Notes: a model not told the origin generated them from the sequence alone. 44,787 bases of DNA from Bacillota bacterium (GCA_021846285.1 JAJZCB010000023.1:1-44787), one strand, 5' to 3'; shown: positions 7,409 through 15,842, numbered from the stretch's first letter. Made by a program: numbers and translations.

Positions 7409-8530
7409 TTGACAGCAGGCAGGCAGTTTCACAGAGTGTGCGTCATCGGCTGCGGACTGATCGGCGGATCGCTCGCCTTTGCGCTGAAACAGACTGGGAT
7501 GGTCGATCGTGTCATCGGCTATGACGTGGATCGAAGAACGCTTCGCACCGCGCTTGAACGAGGGGCCATCGACGAAACTGCGGAACGCCTTGACGCGGCT
7601 TTGCAAGGCGCCAATCTCGTCGTCATTGCGGCGCCTGTGCCAACGACGATCATTTTATTGAAGGACATTGCGCGCCACGAGTCATTATTGGCTGAAGGCG
7701 CCATCATCACTGACGTCGGCGGCACCAAGAGACGCGTGATGGACACCGCACAACAGTTATTTGCCCGATGTGCGTTCATCGGCGGCCACCCGATGGCCGG
7801 TTCTGAAAAATCCGGCATCCTCGCCGCCAATGCCCGACTGTTAGAAAATGCGGTGTACGTGCTCACGCCAATGGATAGTACGGATTCCCAGACATTCCTC
7901 GCTTTGAGTACGCTCATCCAGGCTACAGGAGCACGAGTACATCGCATGGACGCGCGACAGCATGATCGTGTGGTGGCCTCCATCAGCCATGTGCCGCACC
8001 TGATTGCCGCCGCTCTGGTCAATCAGGTGCGCGTGCGGGCGAATACGGACCCCTCGCACACTGAACTGGCTGCAGGAGGGTTTCGCGACATTACCCGCAT
8101 AGCTTCAAGCGATCCGCTGCTGTGGCGCGACATGACCCTTGAGAACAACAGTGAGATCGTTCCGATCCTGGAGGAATGGATCTCAGCGGTCACCAGTCTA
8201 AAAATGGCGGTCATCGCCAACGACGGGGATGCGCTGACGGAATTCTTCCGTCTGGCGCGTCAGTTTCGCGACGCCATACCGGCAAAGGCAACGGGGGCCA
8301 TCAGAGCTGTGTTCTCGATTACCGTGTCCGTGCCCGATGAACCTGGACTGATCGGCAAGATTGCGACCCTCCTCGGGGAGGCGGACATCAGTATTCGCAA
8401 CATCGGAATCATGGAGAGCCGTGAGGGCGACGACGGGCAGTTGCTTCTGCAGTTTGATACTTCAAAGTTTTGCGGACAAGCGGCCAGTCTCTTGCGGTCA
8501 TGCGGTTATGTTGTCACGGATCGGGAATAA
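7409..8530 (+). CDS. tyrA: Prephenate dehydrogenase with ACT domain
   Basis: TyrA oxidatively decarboxylates prephenate to hydroxyphenylpyruvate using NAD, on the route to tyrosine. The protein has 373 residues. The Rossmann motif VIGCGLIGGSLA starts near residue 11; GGHPMAGSEKSGI and ISHVPHLIAAAL are the catalytic-domain signatures. From about residue 290 a C-terminal ACT domain (FSITVSVPDEPGLIGKIATL) offers a site for feedback by an aromatic amino acid, usually tyrosine. The start is TTG, eleven bases after a clear AAAGGAGA. In B. subtilis hisC lies between trpA and tyrA and aroE follows; both are missing here. Confidence 0.94.
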   Translation: MTAGRQFHRVCVIGCGLIGGSLAFALKQTGMVDRVIGYDVDRRTLRTALERGAIDETAERLDAALQGANLVVIAAPVPTTIILLKDIARHESLLAEGAIITDVGGTKRRVMDTAQQLFARCAFIGGHPMAGSEKSGILAANARLLENAVYVLTPMDSTDSQTFLALSTLIQATGARVHRMDARQHDRVVASISHVPHLIAAALVNQVRVRANTDPSHTELAAGGFRDITRIASSDPLLWRDMTLENNSEIVPILEEWISAVTSLKMAVIANDGDALTEFFRLARQFRDAIPAKATGAIRAVFSITVSVPDEPGLIGKIATLLGEADISIRNIGIMESREGDDGQLLLQFDTSKFCGQAASLLRSCGYVVTDRE

Positions 8531-8591
8531 CGCGAATGACGGCAGGAATCATGGAAAGGTAATTTTGGTCAACGTTACGGTCGTTGCCGTA

Positions 8592-8621
8592 TTGACTTCC
8601 GAACGCTCGGTCGAGTATGAT
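8592..8621 (+). promoter_or_regulatory. Promoter after tyrA
   Basis: TTGACT, an 18-base spacer and TATGAT. Transcription would start near 8628 and meet a strong terminator about 75 bases later. Confidence 0.6.
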
Positions 8622-8627
8622 CGATTC

Positions 8628-8703
8628 GGGATGTGCAATGTAGTTTCTCTCCACTCCTAATAATCTCTCTCTTGACTCGCATGGATCAGGCGAGTCCTTT
8701 TTT
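8628..8703 (+). ncRNA. Candidate small RNA or attenuated leader, CU-rich
   Basis: The roughly 75-base unit is bounded by a promoter and an intrinsic terminator and has no reasonable ORF. Its single-stranded middle is CU-rich (TCTCTCCACTCC, then ATCTCTCTCTT), so it is complementary to AGGAG-type ribosome binding sites. C-rich, anti-Shine-Dalgarno segments are typical of base-pairing small RNAs in Firmicutes. The alternative is a premature-termination leader for the gene at 8781, as no second promoter is obvious in between. Confidence 0.4.
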
Positions 8704-8706
8704 ATG
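8674..8706 (+). terminator. Intrinsic terminator
   Basis: GACTCGC and GCGAGTC form a seven-base-pair stem around a nine-base loop, followed by CTTTTTTATG. This is the strongest terminator shape in the first 10 kb. Confidence 0.75.
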
Positions 8707-8780
8707 CCCGAAAGCGTATACGAGATGGTTGGTTGGCGCATGCTACCCTAAGGAAAGATGGATAACATTGGGGTGCCCTC

Positions 8781-10457
8781 ATGCGTCTGTCCGAATGCCT
8801 CAACCAGAGTGACATCAGTCGACTGCGCCGGATCGCGGTGCGTCAGGCGATTTCGTGTTCTTTGTATTCGAAAAATGCATTGCTGCAAGCGATTCTCACT
8901 TCCTATTCCGAACCGGAGCATGTTCCTTCGCGATTACAAAGCATCTCACGGGAGGCGCTTTCGGCCATTCAGGAAATTGCCCTCGACGGGCGTCTCTGCT
9001 ATGCCCGGGAAGAACTTTTCGCCATGCTCCACCGAGTGACTCCAGCACAGGAAGTCAGCCGCGATCAAGAAAATAGCACCCTGCCGCTACTCAGTGAACT
9101 GCTTGAAGAGGGTATGGTGTTTGAGCTTGGCAGCCCTTCGCGCAGGACATACGTATGTCCGACCGATGTGTGGAAGCGTCTGTCCGCCATCACTGCCAAA
9201 AACTTGCGCGATACGGTGCAGCGCTATGTTCATGAACCCGCTGTGTATCGTTTCGATGGTTCGGCCATGGCCCGCGACGCCGTCACATGTCTGCTGTTTT
9301 TCGCCAGACAGGATGTGAAATTGACACAGGATGGCATCATATTCAAACGGCAACAGAGTCAACTGTTGCAACTTTTGGAGATATCAGAAGAACCGTTGCC
9401 GACGCAAACAGGGTGGCGGTTTGGCTTTGGACGGCGATTTCACGATTATCCTGAGCGCTTTGCCCTGATCTATGATCATCTGTGCGACGAGGGCTGTATC
9501 GTTGAGGATCCCCAGGGCCAACTGGGTGTGGACAGAGATGCGAGCGCCGCCTACATGACACGCACCGAAGACGACCGCGCTCGAGCGTTGTTGCGTTTCT
9601 ATGTTCGCACCTACCGCGGCGCGATCCGGACGCTCGCCAGAGTAGTGGCGAAGATCGGGCAACTGGCCGCGCGCGACTGGGTCTATGGCGAATCCATACT
9701 GCATGCGCTGGGCGATCTGGTCACTGACTACTACTATGAGCCAAGAGCCAGCGTCTATGAGTGGCGTGTCATGCAAATGCTTGTGTGTCTGGGCGTACTG
9801 ATGAAAGGCCAGGGGGAGAATGGCGCGCCTGTCTACAAAATATCAGCAGCAGGGTCTTTGTGGCTCAATCATTCGCAAGGATTGGACCCAGGCGAAACCG
9901 AGCAGTCCATGATGCCTGCCGCTGTGATTCAGCCGACATTTGACATTCTGCTGCCCGCGGAAAGCGACTCCACATATGGCTGGGATCTCCAGCAGGTGGC
10001 CATTTCAGTGACGCGGGATCGCATGTGCATCTATCAGTTAACGCGCGACAGCATCTATATCGCCTTACAGGCCGGTTGGACGGAGGGGCGTCTGTTCGAA
10101 TTTCTTGCTCGCATCAGCGGCAACTGCATTCCTGGCAATGTCGAACACACCATTCGAGGATGGTGTGAAGAGTATGGTCGAGTCAGTCTGCTTGTGTGCT
10201 GCGTCCTGAACTGCCGGGATGAAAAGACCCTCGCTGAAATCGAACAGCTGCCCCCTGTTCACGACAGGCACATAGGGCGATTCGGAGAACTGGCGCTGGC
10301 GTTTAGTCCGAATCAGTTGCAAGATCTGTTTGCGCTGCTCAAAAAACTGGGATATCTGGTGAAGACTACTATCTCGGACGCGTCTGAACAGAACAACACT
10401 GAAGCCAATGCCGTTGCTGCACCGGGAAAATCAGCAGTCAACGCGCGAAGAAGGTGA
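8781..10457 (+). CDS. Helicase-associated (XPB/Ssl2-like, Helicase_C_3) domain protein
   Basis: A 558-residue soluble protein without Walker motifs. The C-terminal half carries the region known from helicase-associated domain proteins: VIQPTFDILLPAES near residue 378, then YQLTRDSIYIALQAGWTEGRLFEFL and NVEHTIRGWCEEYGRVSL. The N-terminal part looks like several winged-helix units (residues about 20-330). The domain is found next to, or fused with, XPB-like helicases, but no helicase gene is adjacent here, so DNA or RNA binding is only inferred. The last 25 residues are low-complexity and basic at the end. GGGGTG five bases before ATG 8781 is the only ribosome binding site candidate. Confidence 0.75.
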   Translation: MRLSECLNQSDISRLRRIAVRQAISCSLYSKNALLQAILTSYSEPEHVPSRLQSISREALSAIQEIALDGRLCYAREELFAMLHRVTPAQEVSRDQENSTLPLLSELLEEGMVFELGSPSRRTYVCPTDVWKRLSAITAKNLRDTVQRYVHEPAVYRFDGSAMARDAVTCLLFFARQDVKLTQDGIIFKRQQSQLLQLLEISEEPLPTQTGWRFGFGRRFHDYPERFALIYDHLCDEGCIVEDPQGQLGVDRDASAAYMTRTEDDRARALLRFYVRTYRGAIRTLARVVAKIGQLAARDWVYGESILHALGDLVTDYYYEPRASVYEWRVMQMLVCLGVLMKGQGENGAPVYKISAAGSLWLNHSQGLDPGETEQSMMPAAVIQPTFDILLPAESDSTYGWDLQQVAISVTRDRMCIYQLTRDSIYIALQAGWTEGRLFEFLARISGNCIPGNVEHTIRGWCEEYGRVSLLVCCVLNCRDEKTLAEIEQLPPVHDRHIGRFGELALAFSPNQLQDLFALLKKLGYLVKTTISDASEQNNTEANAVAAPGKSAVNARRR

Positions 10458-10701
10458 CAGCGCATGAATCGCCGACAGCTACGCATCGCTGCCGTGATCG
10501 GCGATGAAAAGACACAGTTTCCGACCGCCTTCTCACCTTCCTTCCGCTAATCCTCCACGACCGCATCGATAGGCAAATAGGCGCACCGCAAAGCACTCGT
10601 CTCACTCACTGTCCGGGACGAATGCTGTCTTTTCATGTGCTCAGTGTGTCGGGGAATTTATTCTTTCGCAGGAGGAAAGCGACCAGGCGTTGGCGAATAC
10701 A

Positions 10702-10710
10702 TGATATAAA
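10702..10710 (+). promoter_or_regulatory. Putative extended -10 promoter of ypiB
   Basis: TGATATAAA contains the extended -10 TGn-TATAAA, about 70 bases before ypiB; no good -35 is visible. The rest of 10458-10782 shows no convincing gene or RNA. Confidence 0.4.
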
Positions 10711-10782
10711 GCGCTGACAATTCTCACTTCTCGGCGGGCTACGGACCGCGTTTTTGCAAGCAGATACGGGAGGGGTACGGTC

Positions 10783-11337
10783 ATGAAAGACATGATCACG
10801 GGTGCGGATAAAAAACAGTTCATCAAGTGGTTTCTCGAACACTACGAACTGAAGAATCCGGAGGCGGAGTGGTTGCTTCAGTACCTCTACTCCAGCGAAC
10901 AATTGTTGGCAAAAGTGCACTTCACCGAGCACTTTCGCAGTTCGCCGAAGGCGCTGCTCATGTCAACCACCTGCGTTCAGATGACGGCCTTCAAGTTTTA
11001 CAAGAACAAGCGCGTCACTTCTGACGTCGAAAAAGCGTTTTTAGATGTGCACAGCCACCCTGAGGAAGACATCTATGTCACTCTGTACTTTAACGGACGC
11101 AATACCTGCTCCCGCTACCTGGCGGTTCTCGAAGAGGTCGAAGAGCCGACGCCAACGGTTACGGGCACTGAGGCGCTCATCGCGTTGCAGGCCGAACTCG
11201 TCCTTGATCAGATTGAACGCGAATGGCGGCGCGAACGGTATGATCGGGAGATTGACGCCGCTCTAGTCAACGGCGACCGGGCCGCTTTTTTGCGTCTCGC
11301 GGCCGAATACGCCAAGTTTGTGGACGCGCGACAATGA
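10783..11337 (+). CDS. ypiB: UPF0302 family protein YpiB
   Basis: A 184-residue cytosolic protein. The N-terminal two thirds (KKQFIKWFLEHYELKNPEAE, WLLQYLYSSEQLLAKVHF, FKFYKNKRVTSDVEKAFLD) is the UPF0302 domain. The C-terminal helix (RYDREIDAALVNGDRAAFLRL) is an IDEAL-type motif. Function is not established, to my knowledge. In B. subtilis ypiB follows the trp-tyrA-aroE-ypiA genes, so its place here is conserved, although aroE, ypiA and the downstream qcrABC are missing. GGAGGGG precedes the ATG. Confidence 0.9.
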   Translation: MKDMITGADKKQFIKWFLEHYELKNPEAEWLLQYLYSSEQLLAKVHFTEHFRSSPKALLMSTTCVQMTAFKFYKNKRVTSDVEKAFLDVHSHPEEDIYVTLYFNGRNTCSRYLAVLEEVEEPTPTVTGTEALIALQAELVLDQIEREWRRERYDREIDAALVNGDRAAFLRLAAEYAKFVDARQ

Positions 11338-11356
11338 AATTGTCACGATTCTGGCG

Positions 11357-11385
11357 TTGCAACAATGATGTAAATGAGGTAATAT
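11357..11385 (+). promoter_or_regulatory. Promoter of the riboswitch transcript
   Basis: TTGCAA, a 17-base spacer and TAATAT. The start would fall near 11392, just before a perfect 12-base palindrome (GCGGCGCGCCGC, 11395-11406). Confidence 0.65.
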
Positions 11386-11414
11386 AACCTTTAAGCGGCG
11401 CGCCGCCTAATTTT

Positions 11415-11580
11415 ATAGTACACGCTCAATTCCGATTCTCGGAAGCGGGGGAACCAAGCAATTGGGGTGAATTCGGTGAACAACCGATAGGGGAACTCTC
11501 AACCCGAACCCGTCAGCTAACCTCGTCAGCGGAAAGAGGGGTGAACGGTTATGTCGATAACCTTCTCCGTCCAGTTCGCG
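11415..11580 (+). promoter_or_regulatory. ydaO/yuaA-class c-di-AMP riboswitch
   Basis: The conserved blocks of the ydaO aptamer appear in order: CGCTCAATTCC, GCGGGGGAACCAAG (11445-), TTGGGGTGAATTCGG, ATAGGGGAACTCTC, and the hallmark CCGAACCCGTCAGCTAACC with CGTCAGCGG (11504-11532), then GAGGGGTGAACGG and a GGTTAT/ATAACC hairpin. In this class c-di-AMP binding usually favours termination, and the terminator directly follows. The controlled gene is the 161-residue protein at 11650. Confidence 0.92.
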
Positions 11581-11583
11581 CTT

Positions 11584-11618
11584 CCGTGACCTATATGATC
11601 ACGGTTTTCTGTTTTTTT
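11584..11618 (+). terminator. Riboswitch expression-platform terminator
   Basis: CCGTGA/TCACGG stem with a nine-base loop, followed by TTTTCTGTTTTTTT. It sits between the aptamer and the coding region, so it should be conditional. Confidence 0.8.
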
Positions 11619-11649
11619 CAGACTATAACGCGAAAAAGGGGAGACAGAC

Positions 11650-12135
11650 ATGACTTTGCAAGTTGAGATTGGCGAAGGAATCAAGCACGGGATTGCCATG
11701 GAAAACACATCTTCAGAAACGTGCATCTGTTCGGTCGTCACGCACGAAGTAACGATGCACTGCAATGGGTTGACCAGTGATCTGGAGCGCATTGAGAGCA
11801 TTCCGGCCATTGCGCGACGCGTGGTCACAGGTGTCTATGAGAGTCACGTTCCGTTTCACTCGTTTGCCATCGCAGAGCTGACTCGTGGGATTTTGCACGG
11901 ACTTGTCTGTGTGGGGTTAGACGTATCGTATGTAACCCGTCCTGCCACCAAAGGCATTCGTGAGGGCATCTCGCTGCTCGACGAGTATTCGCCGGAGGCC
12001 GAACAGGCGATCCGTGAAGGCGTGCGTCAGGCCCTGGAGGATCTGGGCATGAAACGTCTGGAGGAAGACCACTCGCTGGACCTGCCCGGTTTTTTCCTCA
12101 ACCAGACAGTCATGTTCGGTGAGGCCGTGTACTAA
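11650..12135 (+). CDS. Unrecognised 161-residue protein under c-di-AMP riboswitch control
   Basis: I do not recognise this family. It is a soluble, acidic protein (161 residues) with no signal peptide and no membrane segment. Visible features are a Cys-containing N-terminal part (TCICSVVTHEVTMHC, residues about 24-38), a middle helix (IARRVVTGVYESHVPFHSFAIAEL), a Cys/Gly stretch HGLVCVGLDV, and a charged C-terminal helix (AEQAIREGVRQALEDLGM). AAGGGGAG lies seven bases before the ATG, a strong translation signal. It is alone between the riboswitch and the terminator at 12231, a single-gene regulon. Usual targets of this riboswitch class are potassium and osmolyte transporters or cell-wall hydrolases, and this protein looks like neither. 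Confidence 0.85.
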   Translation: MTLQVEIGEGIKHGIAMENTSSETCICSVVTHEVTMHCNGLTSDLERIESIPAIARRVVTGVYESHVPFHSFAIAELTRGILHGLVCVGLDVSYVTRPATKGIREGISLLDEYSPEAEQAIREGVRQALEDLGMKRLEEDHSLDLPGFFLNQTVMFGEAVY

Positions 12136-12230
12136 GGGCGCTATAGGGGGGGCCCGCCTCTCACGGCCCAAGCAATATCCCGTTTACCTGTTTTCCGCCA
12201 GTGACAACTGTGTTCGCTCCGTACATGGCC

Positions 12231-12266
12231 AGAAACCGCCGATCCTGAAGGAAAGGCGGTTTCTTT
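12231..12266 (+). terminator. Intrinsic terminator after the riboswitch gene
   Basis: AGAAACCGCC and GGCGGTTTCT give a perfect ten-base-pair stem with a 14-base loop, then TT. It ends the single-gene unit before ypjA. Confidence 0.65.
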
Positions 12267-12315
12267 GCGCATGAAACCACCTGGCTGCGCGCATACTGCG
12301 AACCGAGGTGACCCG

Positions 12316-13023
12316 ATGGAACAACGGTGGGCGACAGTCATAAACATGGTGAAAAAGCGGAAGGTGTTGTACATCATACTCGGGGTCAACATCGTTGGCG
12401 TCGTGTTCGGATTCGTTTGGTACGAGGGCCAGTTGGCGAGAACACCTTGGTACCTCCGACCATTTGAGCCTGACAGTCCATTGTCGGCACTCTTTTTCGC
12501 CATCGCCCTGACTGGATTTCTCTGGCCACCTCGCCATGCGTATGTGCGACGCATGGTTCCCCTTATAGCAGCGGTGGCCGTCACCTGGTTGCCAAAATAC
12601 GGACTGTGGTGTGTCTTTGTTCTCTTGTGGGAGTGGACGCGACTGCACTCGCTGCCGCTTGCGACGTGGGTCCTGATCGGCTCCCATCTGGGGATGGCGA
12701 TGGAAGCTGTGTTAGTAACCCGTATGGTTCCGCTGTTGCGATTTTCGCGGGAACATCTGGCGGCGGCTGCTGTCGCCCTGTTGCTGAACGACTATGCGGA
12801 CTATGTGTACCGCGTATTCCCGTATCTTCCTTACAGCGACATGTTGCCCTTTATGACCGTCTTCACTCCACTTCTGTCCGTGGCCGTCCTTGCCGCGTGG
12901 TGGCGCGTGACCCCATCGATCCTCGATCACAGTTCCGCCAGTGGCGATGATTGTTTCCAAAACGAGTCAGAAGCAGCACGCCAACGCAAGGCCTGCGTCT
13001 CAGCGGCTGAACCCTTCCCCTAA
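12316..13023 (+). CDS. ypjA: DUF1405 membrane protein YpjA
   Basis: A 235-residue polytopic membrane protein of the DUF1405 family. It has about six hydrophobic segments, starting with LYIILGVNIVGVVFGFVWY, and family-like stretches such as WYLRPFEPDSPLSALFF, LPKYGLWC and LNDYADYVYRVFPYLPY. The function is unknown. ATG 12316 is chosen because GAGGTG lies six bases upstream; the frame opens earlier, inside the terminator. Its 3' end overlaps the 3' end of the opposite-strand YitT gene by 24 bases. In B. subtilis ypjA is in the same neighbourhood, just upstream of ypjC and dapB. Confidence 0.85.
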   Translation: MEQRWATVINMVKKRKVLYIILGVNIVGVVFGFVWYEGQLARTPWYLRPFEPDSPLSALFFAIALTGFLWPPRHAYVRRMVPLIAAVAVTWLPKYGLWCVFVLLWEWTRLHSLPLATWVLIGSHLGMAMEAVLVTRMVPLLRFSREHLAAAAVALLLNDYADYVYRVFPYLPYSDMLPFMTVFTPLLSVAVLAAWWRVTPSILDHSSASGDDCFQNESEAARQRKACVSAAEPFP

Positions 13024-13824
13024 GACGTCATGAACGTCATTGAGCACGATAAACGCTCTGTCATCCAATGCATGTACGAGTTTCTGAAGACGAATCACCT
13101 CGTCCCGGCTGACGACACAGTACACGATCCGTTTGTCCTCGCCGGTGAACCCGCCCTGACCGTTTAGAAATGTCGTACCACGACCCATTTCCTCGTGAAT
13201 GAGGCTTGCGATCTGTGTAGAGCGATCACTGATAATAAACGCAGCTCTCGAGGAAGAAATCCCTTCGATCACAAAGTCGATCACGCGGCTGGCCGCAAAA
13301 AGGGCAACCAGGGAGTACATGGCTGTCTCCTGGCCCATCACGACGGCGACCAGGGCAATTACGACGACATCGGAGGTAAAAAGGATTCGGCCCATGGAAT
13401 ACCCCAGATAATGCTTCGCGATCCGAGCCAGTATATCGACGCCGCCTGTTGTTCCGCCGCTGCGAAAGATAATGCCAAGACCGGCGCCGCAGATGACACC
13501 ACCGTAGAGAGCGGCCAACAGTCGATCGTGCACATGTTCCAGAGCGTGCTGCGTGACAATCGAGAAAACGGATACCGCAACAACGCCCAACATCGTTTTT
13601 ACAATAAAAGACTTGCCGAAAAACCGCCAACCCAAAATCAGAACTGGAATGTTCAAGATAAAAAAGGACAGCCCTATAGGCACATGGAGCCTGTACAGAG
13701 CCACAATCGACAAACCCACGAATCCGCCTTCCGCGAGATGATTGCCAACGATAAAGGCGTTCAGTCCCAAGGAGTACACGAGCGCTCCAAACGCGATCAA
13801 CAAATAAGGCAATAGCCGCTTCAC
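13000..13824 (-). CDS. ypjC: YitT family membrane protein (YpjC-like)
   Basis: A 274-residue protein with the YitT layout. About five membrane helices cover residues 5-170, including GLNAFIVGNHLAEGGFVGLS and the glycine-rich GLGIIFRSGGTTGGVDILA. A C-terminal cytosolic DUF2179 domain runs from about residue 190 (AFIISDRSTQIASLIHEEMGRG to FIVLNDVHDVLGEGF). The substrate is unknown. It starts with GTG after GGGGAG. It lies on the minus strand while its neighbours in the conserved block are on plus, unlike the collinear order in B. subtilis, so a local inversion is likely. Confidence 0.88.
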   Translation of the reverse strand: MKRLLPYLLIAFGALVYSLGLNAFIVGNHLAEGGFVGLSIVALYRLHVPIGLSFFILNIPVLILGWRFFGKSFIVKTMLGVVAVSVFSIVTQHALEHVHDRLLAALYGGVICGAGLGIIFRSGGTTGGVDILARIAKHYLGYSMGRILFTSDVVVIALVAVVMGQETAMYSLVALFAASRVIDFVIEGISSSRAAFIISDRSTQIASLIHEEMGRGTTFLNGQGGFTGEDKRIVYCVVSRDEVIRLQKLVHALDDRAFIVLNDVHDVLGEGFSR

Positions 13825-13891
13825 GCACCCACGCTCCCCAGGACGTCCTCTGTCTCATTATAGAGGTTGTTCAGGAGGTGGGCAAAACAGT

Positions 13892-14950
13892 CTACAGCTT
13901 GAGGATCCGCCTTTCACTGAGGAGAAGAACGATAAGGATCAACAACCCCATATACCCAAAAAGAGGGTAGGCGACACTCACTATGGTGGCAAACCCGATT
14001 TGGCACACGCCAAAAGCAACGGTCAAAATAATCGCTGCAGCAGGCAGAAAATAACGCGGATTTCGCGCTGCGAGTTCACTGGCCATGCCAAACAGGTTGC
14101 CTAGTAGGGTAGAGTAGATCTCGCCCCACAGAACCCACACAAATCCGTAGCGAAGCATACGGGGTAAGCGTTGGGCGATATAACCCATAGGTACTTCGAA
14201 TGTAAACACGTGTGGATAGATCGAGACAAGCAGGAGATGCAAAATGAGCAGCAACACGGTAAGTCCAACTGCGCCGAGAAGGGCTCCCGCCATCAGAACC
14301 TTCGAGCTTCCTGGAACCTGACCTAACGGCACGAGTACGGTCAGAGACAGACCGATATTAAATCCCGCGTATGTGCAGGCAGACACCAGCAGCCGCCACG
14401 GAGAGACAACCGTGGACACTGCGGGAGAGGGCGGCAGAACCATGTGGCCAGTGCGCCAGAATGTCAGGAATCCAATGGTCATGACAAGACCGATCATGAG
14501 AGGAACGATGATCGAGTTCGCCGACATCATGCCGCGCATGCCCGCCATCAGTGTTGCGAAGGTCAGACCGGCGGTCAAGAGTGCCCCCGCAAAAAAGGGA
14601 ATCCCCAATTGTTCGTATAGCAGCGCGCCGCTGCCGGCCAGCATGGCGACGGTCACACCGAACAGCAGGACGATGAGCAAAACGCTCAGCGCTTGCCTGG
14701 ATCGAAGACTCATGCAGTGAGCGGCAACCTCGCCAAATGTGCGGACGCCGTGGGCTCTTCCAACGGACAGGGCATAAAGACCGAGCGCAAAGAACAGCAC
14801 GCCAGTCAGTCCAATGGCAGCCAGCGCTCCGGAACCAAAGCGAGTGAAGAACTGAAGCACTTCCTGCCCCGAGGCAAAACCGGCTCCCACGACCGTTCCT
14901 ATGTACGTTGCCGCAATCTGCAAAGCGACGCCGATCTCGCGCTTGCGCAC
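13892..14950 (-). CDS. YkvI-type membrane transporter (APC/NSS-like)
   Basis: A 352-residue polytopic protein with about ten membrane segments. The N-terminal ATYIGTVVGAGFASGQEVLQFF is the signature of YkvI-like permeases, which resemble amino-acid and branched-chain carriers. TFATLMAGMRGMMSANSIIVPLMI and the broken helix CTYAGFNIGLSLTVLVPLG are also typical. The transported substrate is unknown. It starts with GTG after GGGAGGTGG. It is transcribed divergently from uppP across a gap of about 100 bases that contains the 11-base palindrome TGTACTGTACA (15005-15015), a possible shared operator. Confidence 0.85.
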   Translation of the reverse strand: MRKREIGVALQIAATYIGTVVGAGFASGQEVLQFFTRFGSGALAAIGLTGVLFFALGLYALSVGRAHGVRTFGEVAAHCMSLRSRQALSVLLIVLLFGVTVAMLAGSGALLYEQLGIPFFAGALLTAGLTFATLMAGMRGMMSANSIIVPLMIGLVMTIGFLTFWRTGHMVLPPSPAVSTVVSPWRLLVSACTYAGFNIGLSLTVLVPLGQVPGSSKVLMAGALLGAVGLTVLLLILHLLLVSIYPHVFTFEVPMGYIAQRLPRMLRYGFVWVLWGEIYSTLLGNLFGMASELAARNPRYFLPAAAIILTVAFGVCQIGFATIVSVAYPLFGYMGLLILIVLLLSERRILKL

Positions 14951-15053
14951 AATGCCACCTCCCGTCTTCTCGCTATATTCTCAGAGACTGCCAAACATGC
15001 GGCTTGTACTGTACAGCCTGGGACAACCATAGAATGTGGCAGGAGGTGAATAT

Positions 15054-15836
15054 ATGACCGTTATTCAGGCGACGATTCTGGGTGCTCTGCAGGGGGTGAC
15101 AGAGTTTTTGCCGATCAGCAGTTCTGGTCATCTTGTGCTGGCGCAAAAAATGATGCATGTAGCTGGGAATTCATTGAGTTTCGACGTATTTCTTCATTTC
15201 GGCACGTTGTTGGCCGTTCTGTTCGCCTTTCGTCGTGATATCTCGGCCTTGCTCAAAAAACCTCGCGACCGATTACTGCGGCTCCTGCTTGTTTCAACTC
15301 TGCCGACTGTCGCGATTGGCCTGGTGTTTGAACGAACCATTGAACTAGTCTTTCACTCCGGGGCGACATTGGGGATCGAATTTGTCATCACCGGACTTTT
15401 ACTGCTCTACGTGGAGGCCACGGCAATGCCTGGGCGACTCCGGGCGCGAGACATCAGCTACCGCCGCGCCTTTTGGATCGGAATGGCGCAGGGCGCCGCC
15501 ATACTCCCGGCGCTGTCGCGCTCCGGACTGACACTTTGCGCATCACTCGGAGCAGGTGTAGAACGTCAGGAAGCCGTGAGATATTCCTTCTTGCTGTCCA
15601 TTCCCATTATCCTTGGGGCAACAGTAGTGCAACTAAAGAACATCGGTCCGTTTTCATGGAGTGCGTCTTTGCCGCTCCTTTGTGGGATGCTCGCGAGCGC
15701 GCTGACAGGCTACGCGGCGATTCGATATCTGTTGCGTTTCATTAGAGAGAGGAGTTTGCGTCCGTTTGGCTATTATGTGATCGCGCTTGGAATGCTTGTG
15801 ATCGGTGATCAATGGTTCACGCATCGCTTCTTTTGA
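15054..15836 (+). CDS. uppP: Undecaprenyl-diphosphatase UppP (BacA)
   Basis: UppP removes a phosphate from undecaprenyl diphosphate outside the membrane, recycling the lipid carrier of peptidoglycan; overproduction gives bacitracin resistance. The 260-residue polytopic protein shows both active-site motifs: LQGVTEFLPISSSGHL near residue 12 and PALSRSGLT near residue 155. Repeated segments (FLHFGTLLAVLFAF) fit the inverted topology. ATG 15054 has AGGAGGTGA seven bases upstream. Several Firmicutes carry two uppP copies; this one stands alone, not beside cell-wall genes. Confidence 0.93.
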   Translation: MTVIQATILGALQGVTEFLPISSSGHLVLAQKMMHVAGNSLSFDVFLHFGTLLAVLFAFRRDISALLKKPRDRLLRLLLVSTLPTVAIGLVFERTIELVFHSGATLGIEFVITGLLLLYVEATAMPGRLRARDISYRRAFWIGMAQGAAILPALSRSGLTLCASLGAGVERQEAVRYSFLLSIPIILGATVVQLKNIGPFSWSASLPLLCGMLASALTGYAAIRYLLRFIRERSLRPFGYYVIALGMLVIGDQWFTHRFF

Positions 15837-15842
15837 TTGACA

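Noticed and set aside
10464-10550. 28-residue ORF with AAGGTGA upstream, after the helicase-associated gene
   Set aside because: Too short, no recognisable features, and the purine run belongs to the end of the preceding gene.
12141-12687. Minus-strand ORFs opposite ypjA
   Set aside because: The plus strand encodes a recognisable DUF1405 membrane protein in the same bases.
13195-13815. 206-residue plus-strand ORF opposite the YitT gene
   Set aside because: The minus strand encodes an obvious YitT protein with full family motifs.
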